From assembly GCA_964481035.1 (NCBI GenBank), contig CAYZSE010000090.1, positions 1-14,684 of the forward strand: DNA of 14,684 nucleotides, read 5' to 3'. Shown here one piece after another: positions 5,726 through 13,042 of the stretch. The translations under genes and the position numbers were made by a program. The stretch comes from JAAAPF01 sp964481035. Lineage in GTDB: Bacteria > Pseudomonadota > Alphaproteobacteria > Geminicoccales > Geminicoccaceae. The notes beneath the pieces are model-generated. The model saw only the letters and a list, made by a program, of their open reading frames with translations. It was not told the DNA's origin and made no database searches. Within the stretch, counting starts at the first letter, position 1, and each line of letters opens with the position of its first letter.

Positions 5726-7084
5726 TCAGGCCTCGGTCGGCTCCTTGGCGATGAAGAAGCGGGCGACGAGGCCGGGGCCGGCATCGTCGAGCTCGAGCCG
5801 GCCGCCGTGCAGCTTGGCGACGGCGGCGACGAGGGCGAGGCCGAGGCCGTGACCCGGGGTGTCGCGGGCGGTCTCGAGCCGGGTGAAGCGGCGCAAGACC
5901 TCGGCGCGCCGCTCCGGCGGGATGCCGGGCCCGGTGTCGCGCACCTCGATGCACAAGGGGTCGCGTCGCAGCCGCAGGGCGACGCGGCCGCCGGCCCGGG
6001 TGAACTTGCCGGCGTTGTCGAGGAGGTTGGCCACGGCCTGGGCGATGAGCGCGGCGTTGCCCTCGACGTGCTGGCCCGGCGCCACGTCGCGGTCGAAGAC
6101 GATGCCGCGCTCGTCGAAGACGGCCTCGTAGAGCTCGCCGGCGTCGTCGGCGATCGCCGAAAGGTCGACGTCCTGGAAGCTCTGCTTGGGAACCCCGCTC
6201 TCGGTGTTGGTGATCAACAGCACGGTGCGGAACAGGCGCAAGAGCCGATCGAGGTCGTCGAGCGCCTCCTCGATGGCGACCCGGGTCGTCCCCTCGGCGC
6301 CGGCGAGGGCGTCCTCGAGCCGGGCGTGCAGCCGCTGCAGCGGCGTGCGCAGGTCGTGGGCGACGTCGTCGGTCACTTGGCGCATGCCGCGGATCAGGGA
6401 TTCGCTCTCGGCGAGCAGCTTGTTGATCCGCAGCGACAGGCGGTCGAACTCGTCGCCGCCGGTGCTGCGCGCCGGCAGGCGCGCCTCGAGGCTGCCCGCC
6501 CGCACCTCGTCGATCGCCCGCGACATCACCTGGACGCGCCGCTCGGTCTGCCGCGCGAGGAGAAAGCCGCCGAGCAGGCCCAGGGCGAGCGCGCCGAGGA
6601 AGCCCACCAGGAGCGAGCGGTTGAGCGCCCGGCGGAACGCGTCCTGGGCGACGAGCGCGCGGCCGATGACGAGCTGCTCGCCGGCCGGCAGGACGAAGGC
6701 GCGCGCGCGCACCGGGATCGCCCGCTCGCCCGCGGAGGTGACCGAGAACGAGATCCAGTCGAGCGTTTCCGGCAGCCGCTCGGTCCAGCCCGCGACGTTG
6801 CCGGCGAGCGCCTCGCCGTCCGCGCCCGTGACGACGTAGATGCCGCCGCGATAGGGCTGGTTGGCCCGGCGCTCGACCTCCTCGAGGAGGGCTTCGAGCC
6901 CCTGCTGGCGGTAGATCGCGCCGAGACCGTCGATCTCGGCGAGGATCGCCGAGTGGGTCTCGGCCTCGATCGAGTTCTCGGCCAGCACCTTGATGACCGT
7001 GAGCGCCGCTCCGAGGATCGCGACCAGGAGGCCGACATAGACGAGGGCCTCGCGGAACGCGGTCGTCCCGGCGAGCCTACGTAT
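5726..7084 (-). CDS. Sensor histidine kinase (likely ATA start)
   Basis: This membrane kinase pairs with the response regulator upstream. Counting from the GTG at 6988, TM2 is LLVGFLGALALGLLGGFLLA (about 126-145), followed by a HAMP linker, the H-box DDVAHDLRTPLQRL with the phospho-accepting His211, the N-box NLLDNAGKF, the D-box VRDTGPGIP and the G-box GHGLGLALV. Residues between the helices (about 1-120) form the periplasmic sensor. The first helix, REALVYVGLLVAILGAALTV, lies upstream of that GTG in the same open frame, but no ATG, GTG or TTG precedes it. The natural start IRRLAGTTAFREAL begins at ATA (7084-7082), overlapping the regulator's stop by eight bases. With it the protein is 452 residues, normal for the family. 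The signal sensed is unknown. Confidence 0.88.
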   Translation of the reverse strand: MRRLAGTTAFREALVYVGLLVAILGAALTVIKVLAENSIEAETHSAILAEIDGLGAIYRQQGLEALLEEVERRANQPYRGGIYVVTGADGEALAGNVAGWTERLPETLDWISFSVTSAGERAIPVRARAFVLPAGEQLVIGRALVAQDAFRRALNRSLLVGFLGALALGLLGGFLLARQTERRVQVMSRAIDEVRAGSLEARLPARSTGGDEFDRLSLRINKLLAESESLIRGMRQVTDDVAHDLRTPLQRLHARLEDALAGAEGTTRVAIEEALDDLDRLLRLFRTVLLITNTESGVPKQSFQDVDLSAIADDAGELYEAVFDERGIVFDRDVAPGQHVEGNAALIAQAVANLLDNAGKFTRAGGRVALRLRRDPLCIEVRDTGPGIPPERRAEVLRRFTRLETARDTPGHGLGLALVAAVAKLHGGRLELDDAGPGLVARFFIAKEPTEA

Positions 7085-7754
7085 CGAGGCTGAGACGATA
7101 GCCGGACCCTCGCACCGTGTGGATCAGCGGCTGGTCGAAGCCGCGGTCGACCTTCTGGCGCAGCCGCGCGATGTGGACGTCGACGACGTTGGTGTGCGGA
7201 TCGAACTGGTAGTCCCAGACCTTCTCCAGCAGCATCGTCCGCGTCAGCACCTGGCCGGCGTGCTGCATCAGGCACTCGAGCAGCTTGAACTCGCGCGGCT
7301 GCAGGGCCAGCGCCTTGCCGCCGCGCGAGCAGGTCCGCGCGAGCCGGTCCATGACGAGGTCGCCCACCTGCAGCTTGGTCTCGGCGCTGCCCGGCTCGCG
7401 CCGCCGCCCGAGCGCCTCGATGCGCGCCAGGAGCTCGGAGAAGGCGTAAGGCTTGACGAGGTAATCGTCGGCGCCGGCGCGCAAGCCCTCGACGCGGTGG
7501 CCGACGTCGGCCAGAGCCGAGAGGACGAGCACCGGCGTCTGGTTGCCCGAGGCGCGCAAGATCTCGACGATGGAGAGGCCGTCGCGTCCCGGCAGCATGC
7601 GGTCGACGACGATGACGTCGAATTCTTCGGCACCGGCGAGTGCCAGGCCCTGCACACCGTCGGCGGCGTGCGACACGACGTTGCCGGCTTCGGTGAGGCC
7701 GCGCGCGACGTGGTCCGCCGTCCGCGCGTCGTCTTCGATGATCAGGATTCTCAT
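7077..7754 (-). CDS. OmpR-family response regulator
   Basis: The 225-residue protein has an N-terminal receiver domain (1-120) and a C-terminal OmpR/PhoB winged helix (about 128-222). The acidic pair is in IIEDDA, the phosphorylated residue is Asp51 (VVDRMLPGRDG) and the conserved Lys101 is in YLVKPYAF. The DNA-binding part shows 'LQPREFKLLECLMQHAGQVL', 'NVVDVHIARLRQKVD' and the final HTVRGSGYRL hairpin. It closely resembles CopR/CusR/QseB-like regulators, but the stimulus cannot be told. It overlaps the kinase gene by eight bases, implying translational coupling. The ATG at 7754 is preceded by an AT-rich stretch (CCTAAATATGCG) and, about 70 bases upstream, by a palindrome that may be an autoregulatory site. 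Confidence 0.93.
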   Translation of the reverse strand: MRILIIEDDARTADHVARGLTEAGNVVSHAADGVQGLALAGAEEFDVIVVDRMLPGRDGLSIVEILRASGNQTPVLVLSALADVGHRVEGLRAGADDYLVKPYAFSELLARIEALGRRREPGSAETKLQVGDLVMDRLARTCSRGGKALALQPREFKLLECLMQHAGQVLTRTMLLEKVWDYQFDPHTNVVDVHIARLRQKVDRGFDQPLIHTVRGSGYRLSLDT

Positions 7755-7807
7755 GACGCATATTTAGGAAAGCGGCGGCCCGAAGGTGAGAGGGTCGTAG
7801 CCCGAAA

Positions 7808-7826
7808 AACCGGCGAAACACGGGTT
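7808..7826 (-). terminator. Weak terminator candidate after exonuclease III
   Basis: On the minus strand, AACCCGTG and CGCCGGTT pair with one mismatch and one G-T pair around a 3-base loop. The hairpin is followed by TTT and lies about 30 bases past the xthA stop. It could separate xthA from the two-component operon. The short stem and T-run keep confidence low. Confidence 0.28.
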
Positions 7827-7840
7827 GTGTCATGAGACAA
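7825..7840. promoter_or_regulatory. 16-base palindrome upstream of the response regulator
   Basis: TTGTGTCATGAGACAA reads the same on both strands except for one mismatched pair (G-G). It lies 71 bases upstream of the regulator's start, in the only intergenic gap between xthA and the two-component genes. It may be a binding site for the regulator itself; this is inference from position. Confidence 0.33.
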
Positions 7841-7856
7841 AAGTATGAGGCATCGG

Positions 7857-8657
7857 TCAGGCGAGCGCCACGTCGAGGTCGACGCTGACGGGCACATGGT
7901 CCGAGGGCTTCTCCCAGCCGCGCGCCGCCCGCAGGATCGACGCGGCGCGCACGCGGCCGGCGAGCGGCGGCGTGACCCAGACGTGGTCCAGCCGCCGGCC
8001 GCGGTCGGAGGCGGCCCAGTCGCGCGCCCGGTAGCTCCACCAGCTGTAGAGCTTCATCTCGGCGCCGACGACGGCGCGCACGGCGTCCATCCACCCCGCG
8101 CTCGCCTGCAGCTCGCCGAGCGCCGCGACCTCGACCGGCGTATGGCTGACCACGTCGAGCAACTGCCTGTGGCTCCACACGTCGCTCGCCAGCGGTGCGA
8201 TGTTGAAGTCGCCGACCGCGATCATGGCGCGCTCCGCGGCCCCATTGCGGCGCCAGTCGGCGGCGAGCTCGGCGAGGAAGTCGAGCTTGTGGGCGAATTT
8301 CGGGTTTTGCGCGCGATCCGGCACGTCGCCGCCCGAGGGTACGTAGAGATTGTGCAGCTCGATGCCGCCGGGGAGCGCCGCCACCTGATGCCGCGGATGG
8401 TCGACGGCGCACCAGGCATGCGTCCGGTGCTCGGCGAGCGGCACCTTGGAGAGGACGGCGACGCCGTGATAGCCGCGCGCGCCATGCACGCGAACGTGGG
8501 GGAAGCCCAGCGCCGCGACGGCCTCGTGCGGGAAGCGCGCGTCCTCGACCTTGGTTTCCTGCAGGCACAGCACGTCCGGCTCGAGCTCGTGGACGACGCG
8601 CTCGAGAAGGGCGAGCCGAAGCCGGACCGAGTTGATGTTCCAGGTGGTGATGCGCAT
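7857..8657 (-). CDS. xthA: Exodeoxyribonuclease III
   Basis: This is an AP endonuclease and 3'-5' exonuclease acting in base-excision repair in the cytoplasm. The 266-residue length fits the family, and the expected active-site segments are present: WNINSVR with Asn7, LQETK with Glu34, NLYVPSGG with Tyr105, GDFNIAP with Asp150 and Asn152, RLDHVWV, and the closing PSDHVPV with Asp253 and His254. The ATG at 8657 gives the canonical start MRITTWNINS. The frame stays open for 46 more codons upstream, but that part is Pro/Arg-rich, overlaps the permease gene and matches nothing in the family, so I leave it out. It lies about 110 bases downstream of the permease on the same strand. Confidence 0.95.
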   Translation of the reverse strand: MRITTWNINSVRLRLALLERVVHELEPDVLCLQETKVEDARFPHEAVAALGFPHVRVHGARGYHGVAVLSKVPLAEHRTHAWCAVDHPRHQVAALPGGIELHNLYVPSGGDVPDRAQNPKFAHKLDFLAELAADWRRNGAAERAMIAVGDFNIAPLASDVWSHRQLLDVVSHTPVEVAALGELQASAGWMDAVRAVVGAEMKLYSWWSYRARDWAASDRGRRLDHVWVTPPLAGRVRAASILRAARGWEKPSDHVPVSVDLDVALA

Positions 8658-8766
8658 CCCCGGAGGTGTCGCACGACCGTCCGGCGAAGGCCAGTGCCCA
8701 TCGGGTGGCCAGCGTTCCTCGGGCGGGACGACGGCGCCGTCGGCGCGGAGCGGCAGCGCCGCGAGA

Positions 8767-9849
8767 TCAGGCCTCCGGCGCGCGCGCCGGGTCACCCTCG
8801 CGGACCCAGCCGCGCACGAGCTCGTAGCCGAGGCTCAACACCACGGGGCCGACGAAGAGGCCGACCAGGCCGTGCGCCAGCGTGCCGCCGAGCACGCCCA
8901 GGAGGATGACCGGCATCGGCACCGGCAGGCCGCGGGCCATCAGGATCGGCCGCAAGAGGTTGTCGAGGAGCGTCATCGGGATGATCCACAGCGTGAACAG
9001 GAGCGCCGTGACGGTGGCGAGGGAGCTCCAGGCATAGACGAGCGTGCCGAGCACGACGACGGTCGGGCCGACCTGGACGATCGCGAGAACGATGCAGACG
9101 ATCGCCCAGAGCCCGGCGAAGGGAATGCCGGCGCCGAGAAAGCCGATGCCCAAGAGCAGCCCCTGGAGCACGGCGACGCCGACGACGCCGCGCGCGACGT
9201 TGCGGACGGTGGCGGCGGCCATCTCGATGAAGCTCCGGCCGCGGCGCGGCGTCAGGCGGTCGGCGAAGCCGGCGAGGCCGGCCCGGATCACCTCTGCGTT
9301 GGGCATGAGCAGGCCCGCGAGGATCATCGCCGCGACGAACTGCAGAACGACGAGCCCCACCCCCGCCGCGGCGCCCAAGAGCGTCGTCGCCACGCCCTGG
9401 AGCCGCGGCGCGAGCCGCTCCAGCAGGGCGGCGAGGTTGGTGCTGGCCTCGGTCCAGAGCGCGGCGAGATCGTCGCCGATCACCGGCCAGGCGGCGATGC
9501 CAGGCGGCGGCGGCGGGACGCGCACCGAGCCCTGCGACACGGCTTGGACCAGCGCCTCGATGCTGGTGGCGAGGTTGACGAGCAGGAGGCCGACGGGACC
9601 GAGGATGACGGCGATGCCGAGGAGCGTGACCAGCGCCGCGGCGAGGCCCTGCCGACCGCCGAGAAGGTCGGCGAGCCACCGCGTCGGGCCGTGCAGCGAG
9701 GCGGCGAGGATGCCCGCCCAGACGACGACGGCGATGAAGGGCTTCAAGAGCGCGAAGCACCAGGCGCCGAGCAGGCCCAGGGCCGCGAGCCGGACCGCCG
9801 TGTCGACTACCGCGGCCGCCCGCCAGTCCGTGTCGTCGCGCTCCGCCAT
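8767..9849 (-). CDS. AI-2E family (PerM-like) membrane protein
   Basis: The 360-residue protein has the AI-2E transporter layout. There are two or three hydrophobic helices near the N-terminus (LAALGLLGAWCFALLKPFIA onward). A soluble stretch rich in Pro, Ala and Leu follows at about 105-190 (including VPPPPPGIAAWP). A cluster of membrane helices fills the second half, with the family-typical 'LLGIGFLGAGIPFAGLWAIV', 'VGPTVVVLG' and 'LLDNLLRPILMARGLPVPMP' segments and ending 'GLFVGPVVLSLGYEL'. Few members have known substrates; autoinducer-2 export and Na+/H+ antiport have been described for some. The ATG at 9849 has a GAGGG six bases upstream; the earlier ATG at 9900 does not. It precedes xthA on the same strand; no functional link is evident. 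Confidence 0.9.
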   Translation of the reverse strand: MAERDDTDWRAAAVVDTAVRLAALGLLGAWCFALLKPFIAVVVWAGILAASLHGPTRWLADLLGGRQGLAAALVTLLGIAVILGPVGLLLVNLATSIEALVQAVSQGSVRVPPPPPGIAAWPVIGDDLAALWTEASTNLAALLERLAPRLQGVATTLLGAAAGVGLVVLQFVAAMILAGLLMPNAEVIRAGLAGFADRLTPRRGRSFIEMAAATVRNVARGVVGVAVLQGLLLGIGFLGAGIPFAGLWAIVCIVLAIVQVGPTVVVLGTLVYAWSSLATVTALLFTLWIIPMTLLDNLLRPILMARGLPVPMPVILLGVLGGTLAHGLVGLFVGPVVLSLGYELVRGWVREGDPARAPEA

Positions 9850-10134
9850 GGCCGCCCTCGCTCGGTCACCGCGGGGTTGATGAACGAAACGGCGGTCCAT
9901 GACCAGTCGCCGCCGTCGGTCCGCCCCCCGCCGCGGGCCTCGATGCGCGCTCGGCGGCGCGGTGCCGCTGGCAACCGCGTAGCGGCCAGTCGGCAGCGTC
10001 CGGCGCGCGCCGAGACCTTACGCCACACCCGCGAGTTGGCCGGGATCAAGGCGGCGCGACCAATGTGGCGTTTTCTTCCGCGGGCCAAGCGCGTGGGATG
10101 TTCTCGAGCATGTCCGATCGAGGGGGGCACGATC
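9850..10134 (+). promoter_or_regulatory. Intergenic region, presumed promoter of the oxidoreductase operon
   Basis: About 285 bases separate the divergent permease from the leader ORF of the pyruvate:ferredoxin oxidoreductase operon. I see no gene in it. TTGGCCGGGATCAA at 10036-10049 partly matches the FNR/CRP-type pattern TTGAT-N4-ATCAA (right half perfect, left half 3 of 5), which would suit an oxygen-sensitive enzyme. No good -10/-35 pair stands out, and the match may be chance. Confidence 0.3.
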
Positions 10135-10161
10135 ATGACCGCACCGAGCCGAGTTCGTTGA
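10135..10161 (+). CDS. Possible 8-residue leader ORF before porG
   Basis: ATG at 10135 follows the strong ribosome binding site GAGGGGGG and encodes MTAPSRVR before a TGA at 10159-10161. The TGA is four bases before the TTG codon and ten before the ATG of the gamma subunit, which has no good binding site of its own. Ribosomes finishing this peptide could restart on porG. The peptide has no run of one amino acid that would suggest attenuation. Confidence 0.35.
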   Translation: MTAPSRVR

Positions 10162-10171
10162 CGCGTTGAAG

Positions 10172-10735
10172 ATGTTCCAGGTCCGTATGCACGGCCGCGG
10201 CGGCCAAGGGGTCGTCACCGCCGCCGAGATGCTGTCGATCGCGGCCTTCCTCGAAGGTCGCCACGCCCAGGCCTTTCCGAGCTTCGGCTCGGAGCGCACG
10301 GGCGCGCCCGTGGTCTCGTTCTGCCGCATCGACGACAAGCCGATCCGGCTCAGGGAGCCGATCCTCGAGCCCGACGCCCTGGTGATCCAGGACACGACGC
10401 TGCTGAGCGCCGTCCCGGTCTTCCAGGGTCTGAAGCCCGACGGCTACGTGCTCATCAATTCGGCGAAGTCGCTGGCCGAGCTCGGGCTGGAGCAGGCGCT
10501 CGCGGCTCTGCCCGCCGACCATGTCCGGCTCGTCGCGGCGACCGATCTGGCGATGCGCCACGTCGGCCGGCCGGTTCCCAACGCCGCGCTCTTGGGCGCA
10601 TTCGCCGCTGTTTCCCGGCTTCTCCACTTCGAATCGGTGGAGACCGCCATCCGCGAGAAGTTCAAAGGGGCGGTCGGCGCGGGCAACGTCGCCGCCGCCC
10701 GCGCCGCCTACGACGCCGTGGCCGTTCCGGCCTGA
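10172..10735 (+). CDS. porG: Pyruvate:ferredoxin oxidoreductase, gamma subunit
   Basis: This 187-residue protein is the gamma subunit of a 2-oxoacid:ferredoxin oxidoreductase, which helps hold CoA for the thiamine-diphosphate chemistry of the alpha/beta core. It opens with the family signature MFQVRMHGRGGQGVVTAAEM and has the AFPSFGSERTGAPV segment near residue 34. The C-terminal part 'NAALLGAFAAVSRLLHFESV' and 'REKFKG' also fits gamma subunits. The ATG at 10172 matches the usual family start; a TTG two codons earlier is possible. The start lacks a good ribosome binding site and is preceded by a short leader ORF, so translation may be coupled. It is first in the operon; the alpha-subunit gene follows after 10 bases. 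Confidence 0.93.
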   Translation: MFQVRMHGRGGQGVVTAAEMLSIAAFLEGRHAQAFPSFGSERTGAPVVSFCRIDDKPIRLREPILEPDALVIQDTTLLSAVPVFQGLKPDGYVLINSAKSLAELGLEQALAALPADHVRLVAATDLAMRHVGRPVPNAALLGAFAAVSRLLHFESVETAIREKFKGAVGAGNVAAARAAYDAVAVPA

Positions 10736-10745
10736 GGAGGGCTTC

Positions 10746-11996
10746 ATGCTCAAGCAGATCGAAGGCAGCCGCGCCGTCGCCGAGGCGGTGGCGCTGTGCC
10801 GCCCCGAGGTCATCTGCGCCTATCCGATCTCGCCGCAGACCCACATCGTCGAAGCCTGCGGCGAGCTCGTGAAGTCGGGCGAGCTGGAGGGCTGCGAGTA
10901 CATCAACGTCGAGAGCGAGTTCGCTGCGCTCTCGGTCGCCATCGGCTCGTCGGCGGCCGGCGCGCGCAGCTACACGGCGACCGCCAGCCAAGGCCTCCTG
11001 TTCATGGCCGAGGCCGTCTACAACGCCTCGGGCCTGGGCCTGCCGATCGTCATGACCATCGGCAACCGCGCCATCGGCGCCCCGATCAACATCTGGAACG
11101 ACCACAGCGACGCCATGTCGATGCGCGACGCCGGGTGGATCATGCTCTTCGCCGAGACCAACCAGGAGGCGGTCGACCTCCACATCCAGGCGTTTCGCCT
11201 CGCCGAGCAGCTCTCCTGCCCGGTCATGGTCTGCATGGACGGCTTCATCCTGACGCACGCCTACGAGCGGATCGATCTGCCGGAGCCGGCCGCGGTCGAC
11301 GCCTTCCTGCCGCCGTTCGTGCCACGTCAGATGCTGGATCCGGCCGACCCGTACTCGATCGGCGCGATGGTCGGGCCCGAGGCGTTCACCGAGGTCCGCT
11401 ACCTCGCCCACGACAAGCAGCTCCAGGCGCTCGAGGTCATCCCCGAGATCCAGGCCGCCTTCAAAGAGCAATTCGGCCGCGAGTCGGGCGGGCTGTTGCA
11501 CACCTACCATTGCGAGGACGCGGCGACGATCGTCGTCACCATGGGCTCGCTCGCCGGCACCTTGAAGGATGCCGTCGACGAGCTCAGGCAGGAGGGTCCC
11601 AACGTCGGCGTCCTGACGCTCTCGTGCTACCGCCCCTTTCCCAAGGCGGAGCTGCGCGAGGCGCTGGCCAGGGCGCGCCGGGTCATCGTCGTCGAGAAGT
11701 GCCTGGCGCCGGGCTTCGGCGGCATCGTCTCGACCGACCTCCGGATGGCGACGCAGGGCATGGACCTGGTCGTCAAGACCGTGGTCGCCGGCCTCGGCGG
11801 CCGGCCCGTCACGGTGCCGTCGCTGCAGTCGATGATCCGCCGCGCCCTCAAGGGCGAGCTCGCCGACCTGCATTTCCTCGATCTGAACCGCGGCATGGTC
11901 GACCGCGAGCTCGCCCGTCAGCGGCGCGGCATCGCGTCCGGCCCGACCGCCGAAGCCCTGTTGAAGGACGTCGCCGTCCACGGCGCCGCCGAGTGA
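10746..11996 (+). CDS. porA: Pyruvate:ferredoxin oxidoreductase, alpha subunit
   Basis: The 416-residue alpha subunit carries the thiamine-diphosphate pyrimidine-binding domain (about 1-250) and a second transketolase-C-like domain (about 270-380). Family landmarks are 'VICAYPISPQTHIVE' at 22-36, 'INVESEFAALSVAIGSSAAG' with Glu56 in VESE, 'GAPINIWNDHSDAM', 'PVMVCMDGFILTH', and the second-domain start 'EDAATIVVTMGSLAGTLKDAVDELR'. These match pyruvate-type PorA better than the 2-oxoglutarate type, but substrate assignment remains inference. The ATG follows GAGGAGGG overlapping the porG stop region, so the start is firm. The complex oxidatively decarboxylates pyruvate to acetyl-CoA and CO2, or runs in reverse with a strong reductant. 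Confidence 0.95.
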   Translation: MLKQIEGSRAVAEAVALCRPEVICAYPISPQTHIVEACGELVKSGELEGCEYINVESEFAALSVAIGSSAAGARSYTATASQGLLFMAEAVYNASGLGLPIVMTIGNRAIGAPINIWNDHSDAMSMRDAGWIMLFAETNQEAVDLHIQAFRLAEQLSCPVMVCMDGFILTHAYERIDLPEPAAVDAFLPPFVPRQMLDPADPYSIGAMVGPEAFTEVRYLAHDKQLQALEVIPEIQAAFKEQFGRESGGLLHTYHCEDAATIVVTMGSLAGTLKDAVDELRQEGPNVGVLTLSCYRPFPKAELREALARARRVIVVEKCLAPGFGGIVSTDLRMATQGMDLVVKTVVAGLGGRPVTVPSLQSMIRRALKGELADLHFLDLNRGMVDRELARQRRGIASGPTAEALLKDVAVHGAAE

Positions 11997-12004
11997 GGAG
12001 CGAC

Positions 12005-13042
12005 ATGCCCAACGTCAAGCTCGACGACCTCACCGACCAGCAGAAGGTCAAGTTCTACCAGAAAGGGACCTTCACCGTCGGCAACCGCCTCGTCGACCCG
12101 GAGAACCGGGGCGTCCAGGCGAGCGAGACCCGCTCCAACGCCATCACCTCGGGACACCGCGCGTGCCAGGGATGCGGCGAGGCGCTCGGCGCCCGCTACG
12201 CCCTCGACGCGGCGATGCGGGCGACCGGGGGCCAGGCCATCGCGGTCAACGCCACGGGCTGCCTCGAGGTCTTCACGACCCCCTATCCCGAGACCTCCTG
12301 GCAGCTACCCTGGATGCACTCGCTGTTCGGCAACGCGCCGGCCGTGGCGACCGGCGTCGCGGCGGCGATGAAGGTCAAGGGCAAGAGAGAGGTCCGGGTC
12401 GTCGCCCAGGGCGGCGACGGCGGGACGACCGACATCGGCTTCGGTTGCCTCTCGGGGATGTTCGAGCGCAACGACGACGTGCTCTACATCTGCTACGACA
12501 ACGAGGCCTACATGAACACGGGCGTGCAGCGCTCGAGCGCGACGCCGCCCACCGCCCGTACCAGCACCACGCCCGCCGTCGGCGACAAGCCCGGCAACGT
12601 CTTCGGCACCGGCAAGAACGTCCCGCTCATCGCCCTGGCGCACAACATCCCCTACGTCGCCACCGCCTCGGTCGCCAACCTGCACGACCTCGAGGCCAAG
12701 GTGCAAAAGGCGATGACCTTCCACGGCGCGCGCTACATCCACATCTTCGTGCCCTGCCCGCTCGGCTGGGGCTCGGCCTCGCAAGACACCATCAAGATCG
12801 CGCGCCTGGCTTCCGAATCGGGGCTCTTTCCGCTGTGGGAGGGCGAGCACGGGATGATCACGGGTGCCCTGCCGATCCGCCGCAAGGTCCTGGTCGAGGA
12901 CTACCTCAAGACCCAGCGACGCTTCGCGCACCTGTTCAAGCCCGAGCGCGACGAGGAACGGATCGCCGCGCTGCAGCGCATGGCCGACCACAACATCAAG
13001 CGCTTCGATCTGCTCCAAGACGACAAGGAGCCCGCCCTATGA
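12005..13042 (+). CDS. porB: Pyruvate:ferredoxin oxidoreductase, beta subunit
   Basis: The 345-residue beta subunit binds the thiamine-diphosphate diphosphate end and one [4Fe-4S] cluster. The cluster cysteines are visible in ACQGCGEAL (Cys54, Cys57), TGCLEVF (Cys86) and, late in the protein, VPCPLGW. The TDP/Mg site is GGDGGTTDIG (137-145), closed by YDNEAYMNTG (164-173). The 45 residues before the first cysteine (MPNVKLDDLTDQQKVKFYQK onward) are a longer lead than in typical archaeal PorB. The GAGGAG binding site overlaps the end of porA and fixes the ATG at 12005. Its stop overlaps the start of the next gene (ATGA), which ties the beta subunit to the flavoprotein subunit. Confidence 0.95.
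   Translation: MPNVKLDDLTDQQKVKFYQKGTFTVGNRLVDPENRGVQASETRSNAITSGHRACQGCGEALGARYALDAAMRATGGQAIAVNATGCLEVFTTPYPETSWQLPWMHSLFGNAPAVATGVAAAMKVKGKREVRVVAQGGDGGTTDIGFGCLSGMFERNDDVLYICYDNEAYMNTGVQRSSATPPTARTSTTPAVGDKPGNVFGTGKNVPLIALAHNIPYVATASVANLHDLEAKVQKAMTFHGARYIHIFVPCPLGWGSASQDTIKIARLASESGLFPLWEGEHGMITGALPIRRKVLVEDYLKTQRRFAHLFKPERDEERIAALQRMADHNIKRFDLLQDDKEPAL

Noticed and set aside
5807..7093. Long plus-strand open frame opposite the sensor kinase
   Set aside because: Composition is Glu/Gly/Arg/Asp-rich antisense of a clear histidine kinase; no domain and no ribosome binding site.
8658..8795. 46-codon N-terminal extension of exonuclease III
   Set aside because: Pro/Arg-rich, overlaps the upstream gene's end and is absent from the family; MRITTWNINS at 8657 is the canonical start.
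8551..10161. 536-codon plus-strand open frame across xthA and the AI-2E gene
   Set aside because: Charged low-complexity product antisense to two recognisable genes. Only its last eight codons (the leader ORF) sit behind a good ribosome binding site.
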